Origin: Oscillospiraceae bacterium | Lineage (GTDB): Bacteria > Bacillota > Clostridia > Oscillospirales > Oscillospiraceae | Direction of reading: 5' to 3' | DNA: 36,704 nucleotides | NCBI GenBank assembly: GCA_017541825.1 | Contig: JAFXYJ010000123.1 | Span: 1 to 36,704, forward strand | Part shown: piece by piece, positions 1 to 6,560 of the stretch | Position numbering within the stretch: the stretch's first letter is position 1 | How the letters are laid out: each line of letters opens with the position of its first letter | Notes under the pieces: generated by a model | Told to the model about the DNA's origin: nothing | Database searches by the model: none | What the model saw: the letters and a program-made list of their open reading frames with translations, nothing else | Program-made: the position numbers and the translations under genes

Positions 1-2
1 AT

Positions 3-79
3 CCGGGTGTGGCGAAGTTTGGTATCGCGCCTGAATGGGGTTCAGGAGGCCGCTGGTTCAAGTCCAGTCACTCGGACCA
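3..79 (+). tRNA. tRNA-Pro (anticodon GGG)
   Basis: A complete cloverleaf can be folded. The 7-bp acceptor stem pairs bases 3-9 with 69-75 (one G-U pair), followed by discriminator A76 and an encoded CCA at 77-79. The D stem is GCGA/TCGC, the anticodon stem CCTGA/TCAGG, and the T loop TTCAAGT. The 7-base anticodon loop (35-41) reads ATGGGGT, which puts GGG at positions 34-36, so it decodes CCC and CCU proline codons. The tRNA is followed within three bases by an intrinsic terminator, so it is the last or only gene of its transcript. No promoter is visible in the two bases before it. Confidence 0.95.
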
Positions 80-81
80 TT

Positions 82-120
82 ATACCGGGAGTGCTTTTGG
101 CCTCCCGGTATTTCTTTTTT
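82..120 (+). terminator. Intrinsic terminator after tRNA-Pro
   Basis: A 10-bp perfect stem (82-91 with 102-111, ATACCGGGAG/CTCCCGGTAT), a 10-base loop and the tail TTCTTTTTT. It separates the tRNA from the downstream membrane-protein gene. Confidence 0.9.
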
Positions 121-157
121 ACTATATAAAGATCTCGTCTCATGGGGAGTGGTTGGC

Positions 158-2602
158 TTGAGCTCATGGAGTTCCAGAAGCAAAAATGATCCTGAACAGG
201 GAACCGCGGGTATCTTGTCCGTAAACGACAGTCCCTCCGCATCGGCTGTTTCCGGATCGGCATCTGCAGCCGCGAGCGCTCCCGCCTTGAACGTCTCTGA
301 CGGTACGGCGCCGGAGAACAGGAGGTCTTTTTTATCCGGAACGACTGATCTGAAATCGTTCCTTCTTTATTTTGCATTATTCCTCGCCGCGATCGTTTAC
401 TGGGAGCTCTATCTCGGGATCCTCTCTGCGGAATCCTTAGCCAACGTCAATTTGTGGTTCCTGCTTTTTGCCGTTCCGCAGGCGCTTCTTCTGTCGGCAT
501 TCTGCGGCTGGTGGAAGGATCGCTTCGACCGGGTCCTTTTCACGGTACTGCTGTTCGCGCTGTTCTTTTTTTATGCCGCGCAGTTTATTTACTACCGTGT
601 TTTCGGGTCCATGATCTCCATGTCCATGCTGGGCGTGGGCGGGGACGCTGTGGAGAACTTCGGCTGGGCCATGATGGTCACGATCAAGGAATCCATTTTC
701 CTTCTGCTGCTTTTCGCGGTGCCGCTGTTCCTTTCGATCACATGGATCTTTGTCAAAAAGCAGACTGCGAACCGCATCCGGCATATTTACAGGCCCGCGG
801 CGCTGATACTCACCGCCGTCTTCTGGCTGCTGGCCAGCGCTGTGCTGCGCCTGGGCGGCACCTCGAATACTTCGGCCTATCATGCGTACGCGAGCTCTCT
901 GGTGGATACGGACACCGCAGCCCAGAAGCTCGGCGTTCTGACGACCTCGGCGCTGGAGATACGCAGCCTCCTCTTCGGCGATACCTCCGACGCGGAGATC
1001 GCCGAGGCTGTCGATACTGTCGTGGAAAACGACGCCGAAGTCCAGATCTCCGCCCCTGAGGTGACATCGGAGCTGCCGCCTGTGGAGATCGGTGCCGAAA
1101 CCGGCGATCCGGCGGCCGACACGCAGGAGCCCGTCGCTGAAGAGGACCCCGTCGACCGCTCGCCGAATATCTTTGAAGAGATAGATTTTGAATACCTGGC
1201 CTCGGTGAGTCCGTCAGACGGGATCAAAAAGCTGTGTGAGTATTTCGGCTCCCAGACCGGCACGAACCGCAATGAGTATACCGGTCTCCTGGAGGGCTAC
1301 AATCTGATCTGTATCTGTGCGGAATCCTTCTGCACGGCCGCGATCTCCGAACAGGCGACGCCGACTCTTTACCGCATGTCCAACGAGGGCATCGTTCTGA
1401 CCAACTTTTACAACAGCTTCAAAAACACGATGACCAACGGCGAGTTTGCTTTCATGACCGGGCTGTGGCCGGACGTGTCCCGCAAGGCGGACAAGGGCGT
1501 CACGACGGGCAGCTTCGGCCAGAGCGCTAAGAACTGGATGCCTTACGGCCTCGGGAACGTATTTGACGAGCTCGGCGTCAAAAGCTTCATGTTCCACAAT
1601 TATCTCGGTTCCTACTACGGCCGTTCCACGACCCACAAGAACCTGGGGTATGTCTGCAAGTTCATGGGCGCCATGAAATTCACCAACAAGTGGCCGTCCT
1701 CCGACCTGGAGATGATGAAGCAGTCCGTAGACGACTTCATCAACGAGGACCGCTTCAACGTTTACTACATGACCTTCAGCGGCCACGGTCCATACAACAG
1801 GGACAAAAACGCTATCAGCAAAGCGAACTACTCCAAGGTCCCCTCCAGCATCAACGGCAACAAGCTCACCACCCTGGCGCGCTGCTATATCGCCAACAAC
1901 TACGAGCTGGAAAAGGCCATGACTTACCTGATGGACCGGCTGGAACAGGCAGGAAAGCTCGACAACACGCTGATCGTCCTCGTCGGCGACCATTATCCGT
2001 ATTACCTGACCGACGCGGCGGCGAAGTCCATCTTCGGAAAACTGCCCGAATCCACCTTTGAGAAATATCGTTCCACCTGCATCATGTGGTGCGGAGGCCT
2101 GGAAGAGCCGATCATCTGCGATACCCCGTGCTGCAACGTGGATATCCTGCCCACCGTGCTGAATCTTCTCGGCATCGATTATGACTCCCGCCTCATCTCG
2201 GGCACGGATATTTTCTCCGATTCGCTGCATGTGGCCATGCTTTACAACAAAAACTTCATCACCGATACGGTGAAGTACAATGCCTCCAGCGGCAAGGCCA
2301 CCTGGCTGGTCGATACCGGCTCGATGAACGACGAGGTCCTGCACGCCTATGTCGACTATGTTTACAGCATCCTCAACGCGCGATACGCCGCGGCGCTGTC
2401 GGTAAACAAGCTGAATTTCTATAAATTCGTATGGGAAAACGCCGGCCTGTTTGACCGCAATACGCAAACCGATCAGCCCGTCACGGAGACCGGAACAGGT
2501 CAGATGGATTCCGCAGCTTCCGCGTCCGGCACCGAAGCGGTGCCCGACCAGGCGGAGATCAGCGAATGCAACAACCTGTTTGAGGAAAGAAGAAGACGAT
2601 GA
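158..2602 (+). CDS. LTA synthase family protein (membrane sulfatase-fold phosphoglycerol transferase)
   Basis: Polytopic membrane protein with an extracellular alkaline-phosphatase/sulfatase domain, the architecture of LtaS-type enzymes that move glycerol-phosphate from phosphatidylglycerol onto teichoic acid. The frame is open from base 35, inside the tRNA. The start chosen is TTG at 158, eight bases after GGGGAG; GTG at 149 is an alternative. About five hydrophobic helices occupy the N-terminal third. They are followed by an acidic Pro/Glu-rich linker, then the catalytic domain. Metal-site motifs are visible: ESF after a beta strand, SGHGPY and VGDHYPYY. Where family members have the nucleophile in T-x-x-x-E, this protein reads NTMTNGEF, which puts Met425 at the expected Thr. 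At about 814 residues it is longer than typical LtaS (about 650), because of the linker and a low-complexity Ser/Thr/Glu tail. The family call is secure. Activity and exact substrate are not. Confidence 0.85.
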   Translation: MSSWSSRSKNDPEQGTAGILSVNDSPSASAVSGSASAAASAPALNVSDGTAPENRRSFLSGTTDLKSFLLYFALFLAAIVYWELYLGILSAESLANVNLWFLLFAVPQALLLSAFCGWWKDRFDRVLFTVLLFALFFFYAAQFIYYRVFGSMISMSMLGVGGDAVENFGWAMMVTIKESIFLLLLFAVPLFLSITWIFVKKQTANRIRHIYRPAALILTAVFWLLASAVLRLGGTSNTSAYHAYASSLVDTDTAAQKLGVLTTSALEIRSLLFGDTSDAEIAEAVDTVVENDAEVQISAPEVTSELPPVEIGAETGDPAADTQEPVAEEDPVDRSPNIFEEIDFEYLASVSPSDGIKKLCEYFGSQTGTNRNEYTGLLEGYNLICICAESFCTAAISEQATPTLYRMSNEGIVLTNFYNSFKNTMTNGEFAFMTGLWPDVSRKADKGVTTGSFGQSAKNWMPYGLGNVFDELGVKSFMFHNYLGSYYGRSTTHKNLGYVCKFMGAMKFTNKWPSSDLEMMKQSVDDFINEDRFNVYYMTFSGHGPYNRDKNAISKANYSKVPSSINGNKLTTLARCYIANNYELEKAMTYLMDRLEQAGKLDNTLIVLVGDHYPYYLTDAAAKSIFGKLPESTFEKYRSTCIMWCGGLEEPIICDTPCCNVDILPTVLNLLGIDYDSRLISGTDIFSDSLHVAMLYNKNFITDTVKYNASSGKATWLVDTGSMNDEVLHAYVDYVYSILNARYAAALSVNKLNFYKFVWENAGLFDRNTQTDQPVTETGTGQMDSAASASGTEAVPDQAEISECNNLFEERRRR

Positions 2603-2603
2603 C

Positions 2604-2640
2604 AAAAAACGTCACAGACACAGTTCTGTGACGTTTTTTA
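2604..2640. terminator. Bidirectional terminator between convergent LTA-synthase-like gene and feoB
   Basis: Stem GTCACAGA/TCTGTGAC flanked by AAAAAAC on the left and GTTTTTT on the right, so it has a U-tract in both directions. It overlaps the last bases of feoB on the minus strand. Confidence 0.9.
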
Positions 2641-4500
2641 TCGGCAGAAGATTGAAACGGCCGCTCGGAACAGCAGGCAGGCGGCTGCGCCGCAGCCCGT
2701 GGGGAGCAGGATCGAAAGAAGCGTCCATTTCAGGCTTCGGGTCTCCCTGTATACAGTCAGCACGGTCGTACTGCACGGCCAGTGCATCAGCGTAAAGAGA
2801 AGCACGCTGCCGGCAGTGGTCCAGGTCCAGCCGTTGGCTCTCAGGATCGCGCCGATCATGGCGTCGCTTGTTCCGTCGGTCAGCCGTCCGGCGGAAAGAT
2901 AGATCATCAGGAGGATCGGTATGACGGTTTCGTTGGCAGGCCAGCCCAGAAGGAACGCGAGGAGGATCGCGCCGTCCATTCCGAGGAGCCTGCCGGCCGG
3001 ATCCAGGTACGCGGCGCATCCGGACAGCAGGCTCTCACCGCCGACGCAGATATTCGAGAGCATCCACAGCAGGAGTCCGGCGGGGGCGGCGACCGCCGCG
3101 GCGCGTCCGAGAACAAACAGCGTTCTGTCGAGGACGGACCGGACGATCACCTGTCCGATCTGCGGCCGACGGTAGGGCGGCAGCTCCAGCGTGAAGGACG
3201 AGGGCTCGCCCTTGAGAACGGTGGACGACAGCAGCTTCGTCATCGCAAATGTCGTGAGGATCCCGACCAGGAGCAGGGCTGTCAGCAGCAGCGCCGTCAG
3301 CAGGGAGGAGCCGGAGGAAAAAAACACGGTCAGAAGACTGATCAGTATCGGGAAGCGCCCGTTGCACGGTACCAGACTGTTCGTCAGGATCGCCAGCAGC
3401 CGCTCCCTGGGCGAGTCTATGATCCGGCACCCGGTCACGCCGACACTGTTGCATCCGAGCCCCATCGACATCGTGAGCGCCTGTTTTCCGCAGGCGCGGC
3501 ATTGACGGAACGGTTTGTCAAGGTTGAAGGCAACGCGGGGCAGGTATCCGAGATCCTCCAGGAGCGTGAACAGCGGAAAAAAGATCGCCATCGGCGGCAG
3601 CATGACGGAGATCACCCAGGCGAGGACCCTCCACACGCCGAAGATCAGCGCGTCCCGCAGAAGTTGTGAGACGCCGATCCGGCAAAACAGCGCGTACAGC
3701 GCGTCCCCGAGTGAAAACAGTGCTTTTGAAAGCAGAGCGGACGGAGCATTGGCCCCTTTTATCGTCAGCCACAGCACCGCGCACAGTCCCAGCAGCATCA
3801 AGGGATATCCCCATCGTCTGCCTGTCAGCACCCTGTCGACGGCAAGATCGGTCCGAAAGGGCTCCGGTTCCTCCTGCCGGATACAGGACGCAGCCAGCGC
3901 GCGGGCCGTCTGTTCGATCTCCTCGGGGGATCTGACGGCATGCCGCGGTCTCTCGGAGCCGGCGTCGCCGATCCGGTCAATCGCGTCCAGAAGCGGTCGG
4001 AGAGACCGTTTATTCCGGGCCGTTACGCAGACCACGTCCGCGTCCAGAGCTTCTGAAAGCGCACGGCTGTCGATATGAATGCCCTTGCGGGACGCCTCAT
4101 CCATCAGATTCAGACACACGATCACGCCCGGCGTCACATTGAGTACCTGCAGGACCAGCGTCAGATTCCGTTCCAGACAGGTGGCGTCGCATACGACGAC
4201 GATCACGTCCGCGGTACGCGAGCAGATATACTCCCGCGTCACCTCTTCCTCGGGTGAACGGGACGCAAGGGAATAGGTGCCGGGCAGATCCACGAGGGTG
4301 CAACGGAAGCCGGCGGTGGAGAAGCGGCCTTCCGCCATGGCGACGGTTTTGCCCGGCCAGTTACCCGTGTGCTGACGCAGCCCGGTCAGCGCGTTGAAAA
4401 GCGTGCTTTTCCCCACATTGGGATTGCCGCAGAGCGCCGCGGTCAGCTCGCTTCGCGCTGCCGGTCCCGACTTTCCGGCCACAGTATTATGAAAAGACAT
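2638..4500 (-). CDS. feoB: Ferrous iron transporter FeoB
   Basis: GTP-gated Fe(II) uptake permease of the inner membrane. The N-terminal G domain shows G1 GNPNVGKST (25-33), the TGNWPGKTV segment (about 45-53), G3 DLPGTYSL (from 71) and G4 NLMD (131-134). A helical linker and about eight transmembrane helices follow, including the first Gate-type region with the conserved CNSVGVTG stretch and the second inverted Gate region with GWPANE. At 620 residues it is shorter than E. coli FeoB (773), mainly at the C terminus and linker, and close to short Firmicute forms. It starts at ATG 4500, 12 bases after the feoA stop, so the two genes are almost certainly co-transcribed. It ends at a shared bidirectional terminator. 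Confidence 0.95.
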   Translation of the reverse strand: MSFHNTVAGKSGPAARSELTAALCGNPNVGKSTLFNALTGLRQHTGNWPGKTVAMAEGRFSTAGFRCTLVDLPGTYSLASRSPEEEVTREYICSRTADVIVVVCDATCLERNLTLVLQVLNVTPGVIVCLNLMDEASRKGIHIDSRALSEALDADVVCVTARNKRSLRPLLDAIDRIGDAGSERPRHAVRSPEEIEQTARALAASCIRQEEPEPFRTDLAVDRVLTGRRWGYPLMLLGLCAVLWLTIKGANAPSALLSKALFSLGDALYALFCRIGVSQLLRDALIFGVWRVLAWVISVMLPPMAIFFPLFTLLEDLGYLPRVAFNLDKPFRQCRACGKQALTMSMGLGCNSVGVTGCRIIDSPRERLLAILTNSLVPCNGRFPILISLLTVFFSSGSSLLTALLLTALLLVGILTTFAMTKLLSSTVLKGEPSSFTLELPPYRRPQIGQVIVRSVLDRTLFVLGRAAAVAAPAGLLLWMLSNICVGGESLLSGCAAYLDPAGRLLGMDGAILLAFLLGWPANETVIPILLMIYLSAGRLTDGTSDAMIGAILRANGWTWTTAGSVLLFTLMHWPCSTTVLTVYRETRSLKWTLLSILLPTGCGAAACLLFRAAVSIFCR

Positions 4501-4512
4501 ACCAGACAGACC

Positions 4513-4761
4513 TCAACAGGGGAATACGAGGATCTTTCGGGAATCCTCCCGGCGCAGCGCGATCACGGTGCCGCAGATCCGATAGGCCGTCGGATCGCCC
4601 ATGGCGCTGCGGAAAAGGCACTCCACCTCGGCCGTCGGCGTAAAACCGATCTCCCGGAGCCGCTGCGTCATGGCCGCTTCCCCGTGTACAGACACGATGA
4701 CGGCCTTTTTTCCGGGCGGAAGAGTGTCCAGACAGACAGGTGCGATCAATCCGATCACCAA
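4513..4761 (-). CDS. feoA: FeoA family protein
   Basis: A small SH3-like cytosolic partner of FeoB, needed for full Fe(II) transport. The about 80-residue length, the LPPGKKAVIVSV start, the central MTQRLREIGFTPTAEVE block and the C-terminal IALRRED strand are characteristic. It sits directly upstream of feoB. The start is uncertain: TTG 4761 opens the frame, GTG 4758 lies only three bases after AAAGG, and TTG 4749 is 12 bases after it. A TATAAA-like -10 is present upstream on the minus strand near 4772-4778, without a convincing -35. Confidence 0.9.
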   Translation of the reverse strand: MVIGLIAPVCLDTLPPGKKAVIVSVHGEAAMTQRLREIGFTPTAEVECLFRSAMGDPTAYRICGTVIALRREDSRKILVFPC

Positions 4762-4809
4762 CCTTTCGCTTTTATACTATTCCCGGGGCGCCGTGTGGTT
4801 CCGCCCTCA

Positions 4810-4837
4810 TTGACGAAACGCCATGACGCTGTATAAT
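4810..4837 (+). promoter_or_regulatory. Sigma-A promoter of the NUDIX gene
   Basis: TTGACG (4810-4815), a 16-base spacer, and a perfect TATAAT (4832-4837). The start codon of the NUDIX gene lies about 43 bases downstream. Confidence 0.8.
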
Positions 4838-4880
4838 GATAGCAGCGTAAAGTATTATTTTGCGGGGGAGGCGGTTGGAC

Positions 4881-5261
4881 ATGGTGCATGTAGTCGCGGC
4901 GCTGATCCGTCAGGACGGCAGGTTCATGATCTGTCAGCGTCCTGCCGGCAAGACGCGCGGGCTGCTGTGGGAATTCGTCGGGGGCAAGGTGGAGCCCGGC
5001 GAAACGGGACCCGAGGCGCTGATCCGGGAATGCCGGGAGGAGCTGGGAGTCACGGTCGAGCCGACGGATGTGTACGCCGAGCTTGTCCACGAGTATCCGG
5101 ATCTGACGATCCGGCTGACGCTGTACGAAGCGCGGATCCTTCAGGGAACGCTGCAGAAAAGAGAACACGCGGACATACGCTTCATCACGCCCGCCGAGAT
5201 CGACGACTATGAATTCTGCCCCGCCGACCGGGAGATCCTCGCGAAACTGAAGAAAGAATGA
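4881..5261 (+). CDS. NUDIX hydrolase, MutT-like ((deoxy)nucleoside triphosphate pyrophosphohydrolase)
   Basis: A single-domain NUDIX protein of 126 residues. The Nudix box G-x5-E-x7-REU-x-EE-x-GU is intact: it begins at GKVEPGE and ends REC-REELGV. The N-terminal strand VVAALIRQDGRFMICQRP and the pattern WEFVGGKVEPGE are typical of MutT/8-oxo-dGTP diphosphatase-type members, so a role in cleaning the nucleotide pool is the best guess. Substrate cannot be assigned from sequence. ATG 4881 was chosen because it lies nine to ten bases after GGGGGAGG; an in-frame TTG at 4860 precedes that ribosome-binding site. It is a single-gene unit with its own promoter, convergent with the cotJ operon. Confidence 0.88.
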   Translation: MVHVVAALIRQDGRFMICQRPAGKTRGLLWEFVGGKVEPGETGPEALIRECREELGVTVEPTDVYAELVHEYPDLTIRLTLYEARILQGTLQKREHADIRFITPAEIDDYEFCPADREILAKLKKE

Positions 5262-5291
5262 GAACAGAGAGATCCGGGGATCTCTCTGTTC
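5262..5291. terminator. Hairpin between convergent NUDIX gene and cotJC
   Basis: A near-perfect 13-14-bp inverted repeat (GAACAGAGAGATCC and its complement) starts right after the NUDIX stop codon. There is no strong U-tract on either side. The minus-strand flank is moderately T-rich. Probably a shared terminator for the convergent genes. Confidence 0.55.
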
Positions 5292-5314
5292 ATGCGTCTT
5301 CATTTGCCGGGTGA

Positions 5315-5917
5315 TTATCTGTTCATCGGAAACGCCGGATTCATATAGTAAACATTTGACTGGTCCAGTTTTTCCTGTACCGTGTTGAGCGCCTCGCCGA
5401 AGCGCTGGTAGTGGACGACCTCTCTCTGCCGCAGGAAGCGGATCACATTGTTGACGTCGGGATCATCGGAGAGCCGCAGGATGTTGTCATAGACCGCCCG
5501 GGCCTTCTGCTCCGCGGCCATATCCTCCGTCAGATCCGCGATCACGTCGCCGGTCACATTGATGGTCAGCGCGTCCCAGGGCACGCCTGCCGCGGCCTGC
5601 GGATATACTCCGACGGTGTGATCGACGAAATATGCGTCGAATCCGTGCTTCTTGATCTCCTCCGGCGTCAGATCCCGGGTGAGCTGATGAACGAGTGCGC
5701 CGACCATTTCCAGGTGTCCGAGTTCTTCCGTACCGATATCGGTCAACACTCCCTTGACCTGGTCGCTGGGCATGGAGAACCTCTGGCTGAGATAGCGGAT
5801 GGATGCGCCGAGCTCACCGTTGGGTCCGCCGTACTGGCTGATGATGATCTTGGCCAGCGTGGGATTCGTATTGGCGATCTTGACGGGGTATTGAAGCTTT
5901 TTCTGATATATGAACAT
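5315..5917 (-). CDS. cotJC: Spore coat protein CotJC (manganese-catalase-like ferritin-fold protein)
   Basis: A 200-residue member of the manganese catalase family, deposited in the spore coat together with CotJA and CotJB. Ferritin-like carboxylate/His ligand motifs are visible: EELGHLEMV in the second helix pair and REVVHYQRFGEAL near the C terminus. The N-terminal MFIYQKKLQYPVKI is typical of CotJC, so ATG 5917 is used although the frame extends further upstream. Its start lies two bases after the stop of the CotJA-CotJB gene (TGAATATG), and its ribosome-binding site is inside that gene, implying tight coupling. Expected to be expressed in the mother cell during sporulation. Confidence 0.93.
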   Translation of the reverse strand: MFIYQKKLQYPVKIANTNPTLAKIIISQYGGPNGELGASIRYLSQRFSMPSDQVKGVLTDIGTEELGHLEMVGALVHQLTRDLTPEEIKKHGFDAYFVDHTVGVYPQAAAGVPWDALTINVTGDVIADLTEDMAAEQKARAVYDNILRLSDDPDVNNVIRFLRQREVVHYQRFGEALNTVQEKLDQSNVYYMNPAFPMNR

Positions 5918-5919
5918 AT

Positions 5920-6378
5920 TCAGTTCCCTGCCTTTCCCGTATATTCCCAGGGCCATGGGCCTTTGAGCCAGGTATACCCGTCCATATCGGCCAGCTGCGT
6001 CTTGCAGACGGGACCGTAGAGACGCGAGTAGCGCTCCATGCCCTCCCGTGCGAGAGTGAGCAGATCTTTGTAGGTCTCGAAGGCTTCCCGGTCCTCCGGA
6101 TGGGTATCCAGATACAGGGAGAGATCGTGTGCGGCAAAATCGATCGCCATGAGTTCCGCCGTCGGTACGTCGGCGGCGCTGTTGTTTACGATATTGCCCA
6201 GGGGAAGGTCAAGTCCCGGAAAAAGGGTCCCGCGGACCAGCGCCTTTTCGGTCTTGTATCTCGGCTGCGCCGACTGCTGTTCGGGAACGGCGCCGACCGC
6301 CAGCGGCGCGCACTCGCGCAGGGAGCCGCATTTATAGCCGCATTCGGCCTCGCGGGACGGATCATTGAGTTCGTTCAA
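5920..6378 (-). CDS. CotJA-CotJB fusion, spore coat protein
   Basis: One open frame carries what are normally two small cotJ genes. The N-terminal half (after a Cys pair in CGYKCGS) has the CotJA signature PLAVGAVPEQ...LVRGTLFPGLDLPLG. The C-terminal half has the CotJB signature DLSLYLDTHPEDREA...LYGP...WLKGPWPWEY. No stop or restart separates them. The two parts are joined through NIVNNSAADVPTAEL. TTG 6378 is chosen because it follows AGGAG by ten bases; the frame upstream of it has no coding character. The product would be about 152 residues. The operon order JA-JB-JC is the standard one, so this is a fused but otherwise canonical locus. Confidence 0.85.
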   Translation of the reverse strand: MNELNDPSREAECGYKCGSLRECAPLAVGAVPEQQSAQPRYKTEKALVRGTLFPGLDLPLGNIVNNSAADVPTAELMAIDFAAHDLSLYLDTHPEDREAFETYKDLLTLAREGMERYSRLYGPVCKTQLADMDGYTWLKGPWPWEYTGKAGN

Positions 6379-6492
6379 GATAGGATCACTCCTGTTATCG
6401 CATACTGGGAGCTTTCTCCCATGACAGTGTATGCGCGGCAGTTCGGCAGGGAAGAGGGCCAAGATTATTTTTCCAAACCGGTGAAAAAGACA

Positions 6493-6520
6493 TTGCATTT
6501 TCGCATGGATTTGATATATT
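6493..6520 (+). promoter_or_regulatory. Candidate sigma-A promoter for the P-type ATPase-like gene
   Basis: TTGCAT (6493-6498), a 16-base spacer, and TATATT (6515-6520), 41 bases before the ATG at 6561. Confidence 0.6.
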
Positions 6521-6560
6521 ATATTATGTTAAGTTGTCTGCAGGGGGCTGGGAGCGAGAA

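Noticed and set aside
1214-2605. Long minus-strand open frame (463 codons) opposite the LTA-synthase-like gene
   Set aside because: It mirrors the strong codon bias of the plus-strand gene, has no recognisable domain, and lies across conserved sulfatase motifs. It is a shadow.
6426-6433. Minus-strand CATACACT, a perfect match to the sigma-E -10 consensus, upstream of the cotJ genes
   Set aside because: No sigma-E-like -35 was found at 13-15 bases upstream, so the match alone is not listed as a promoter, although sigma-E control of cotJ would be expected.
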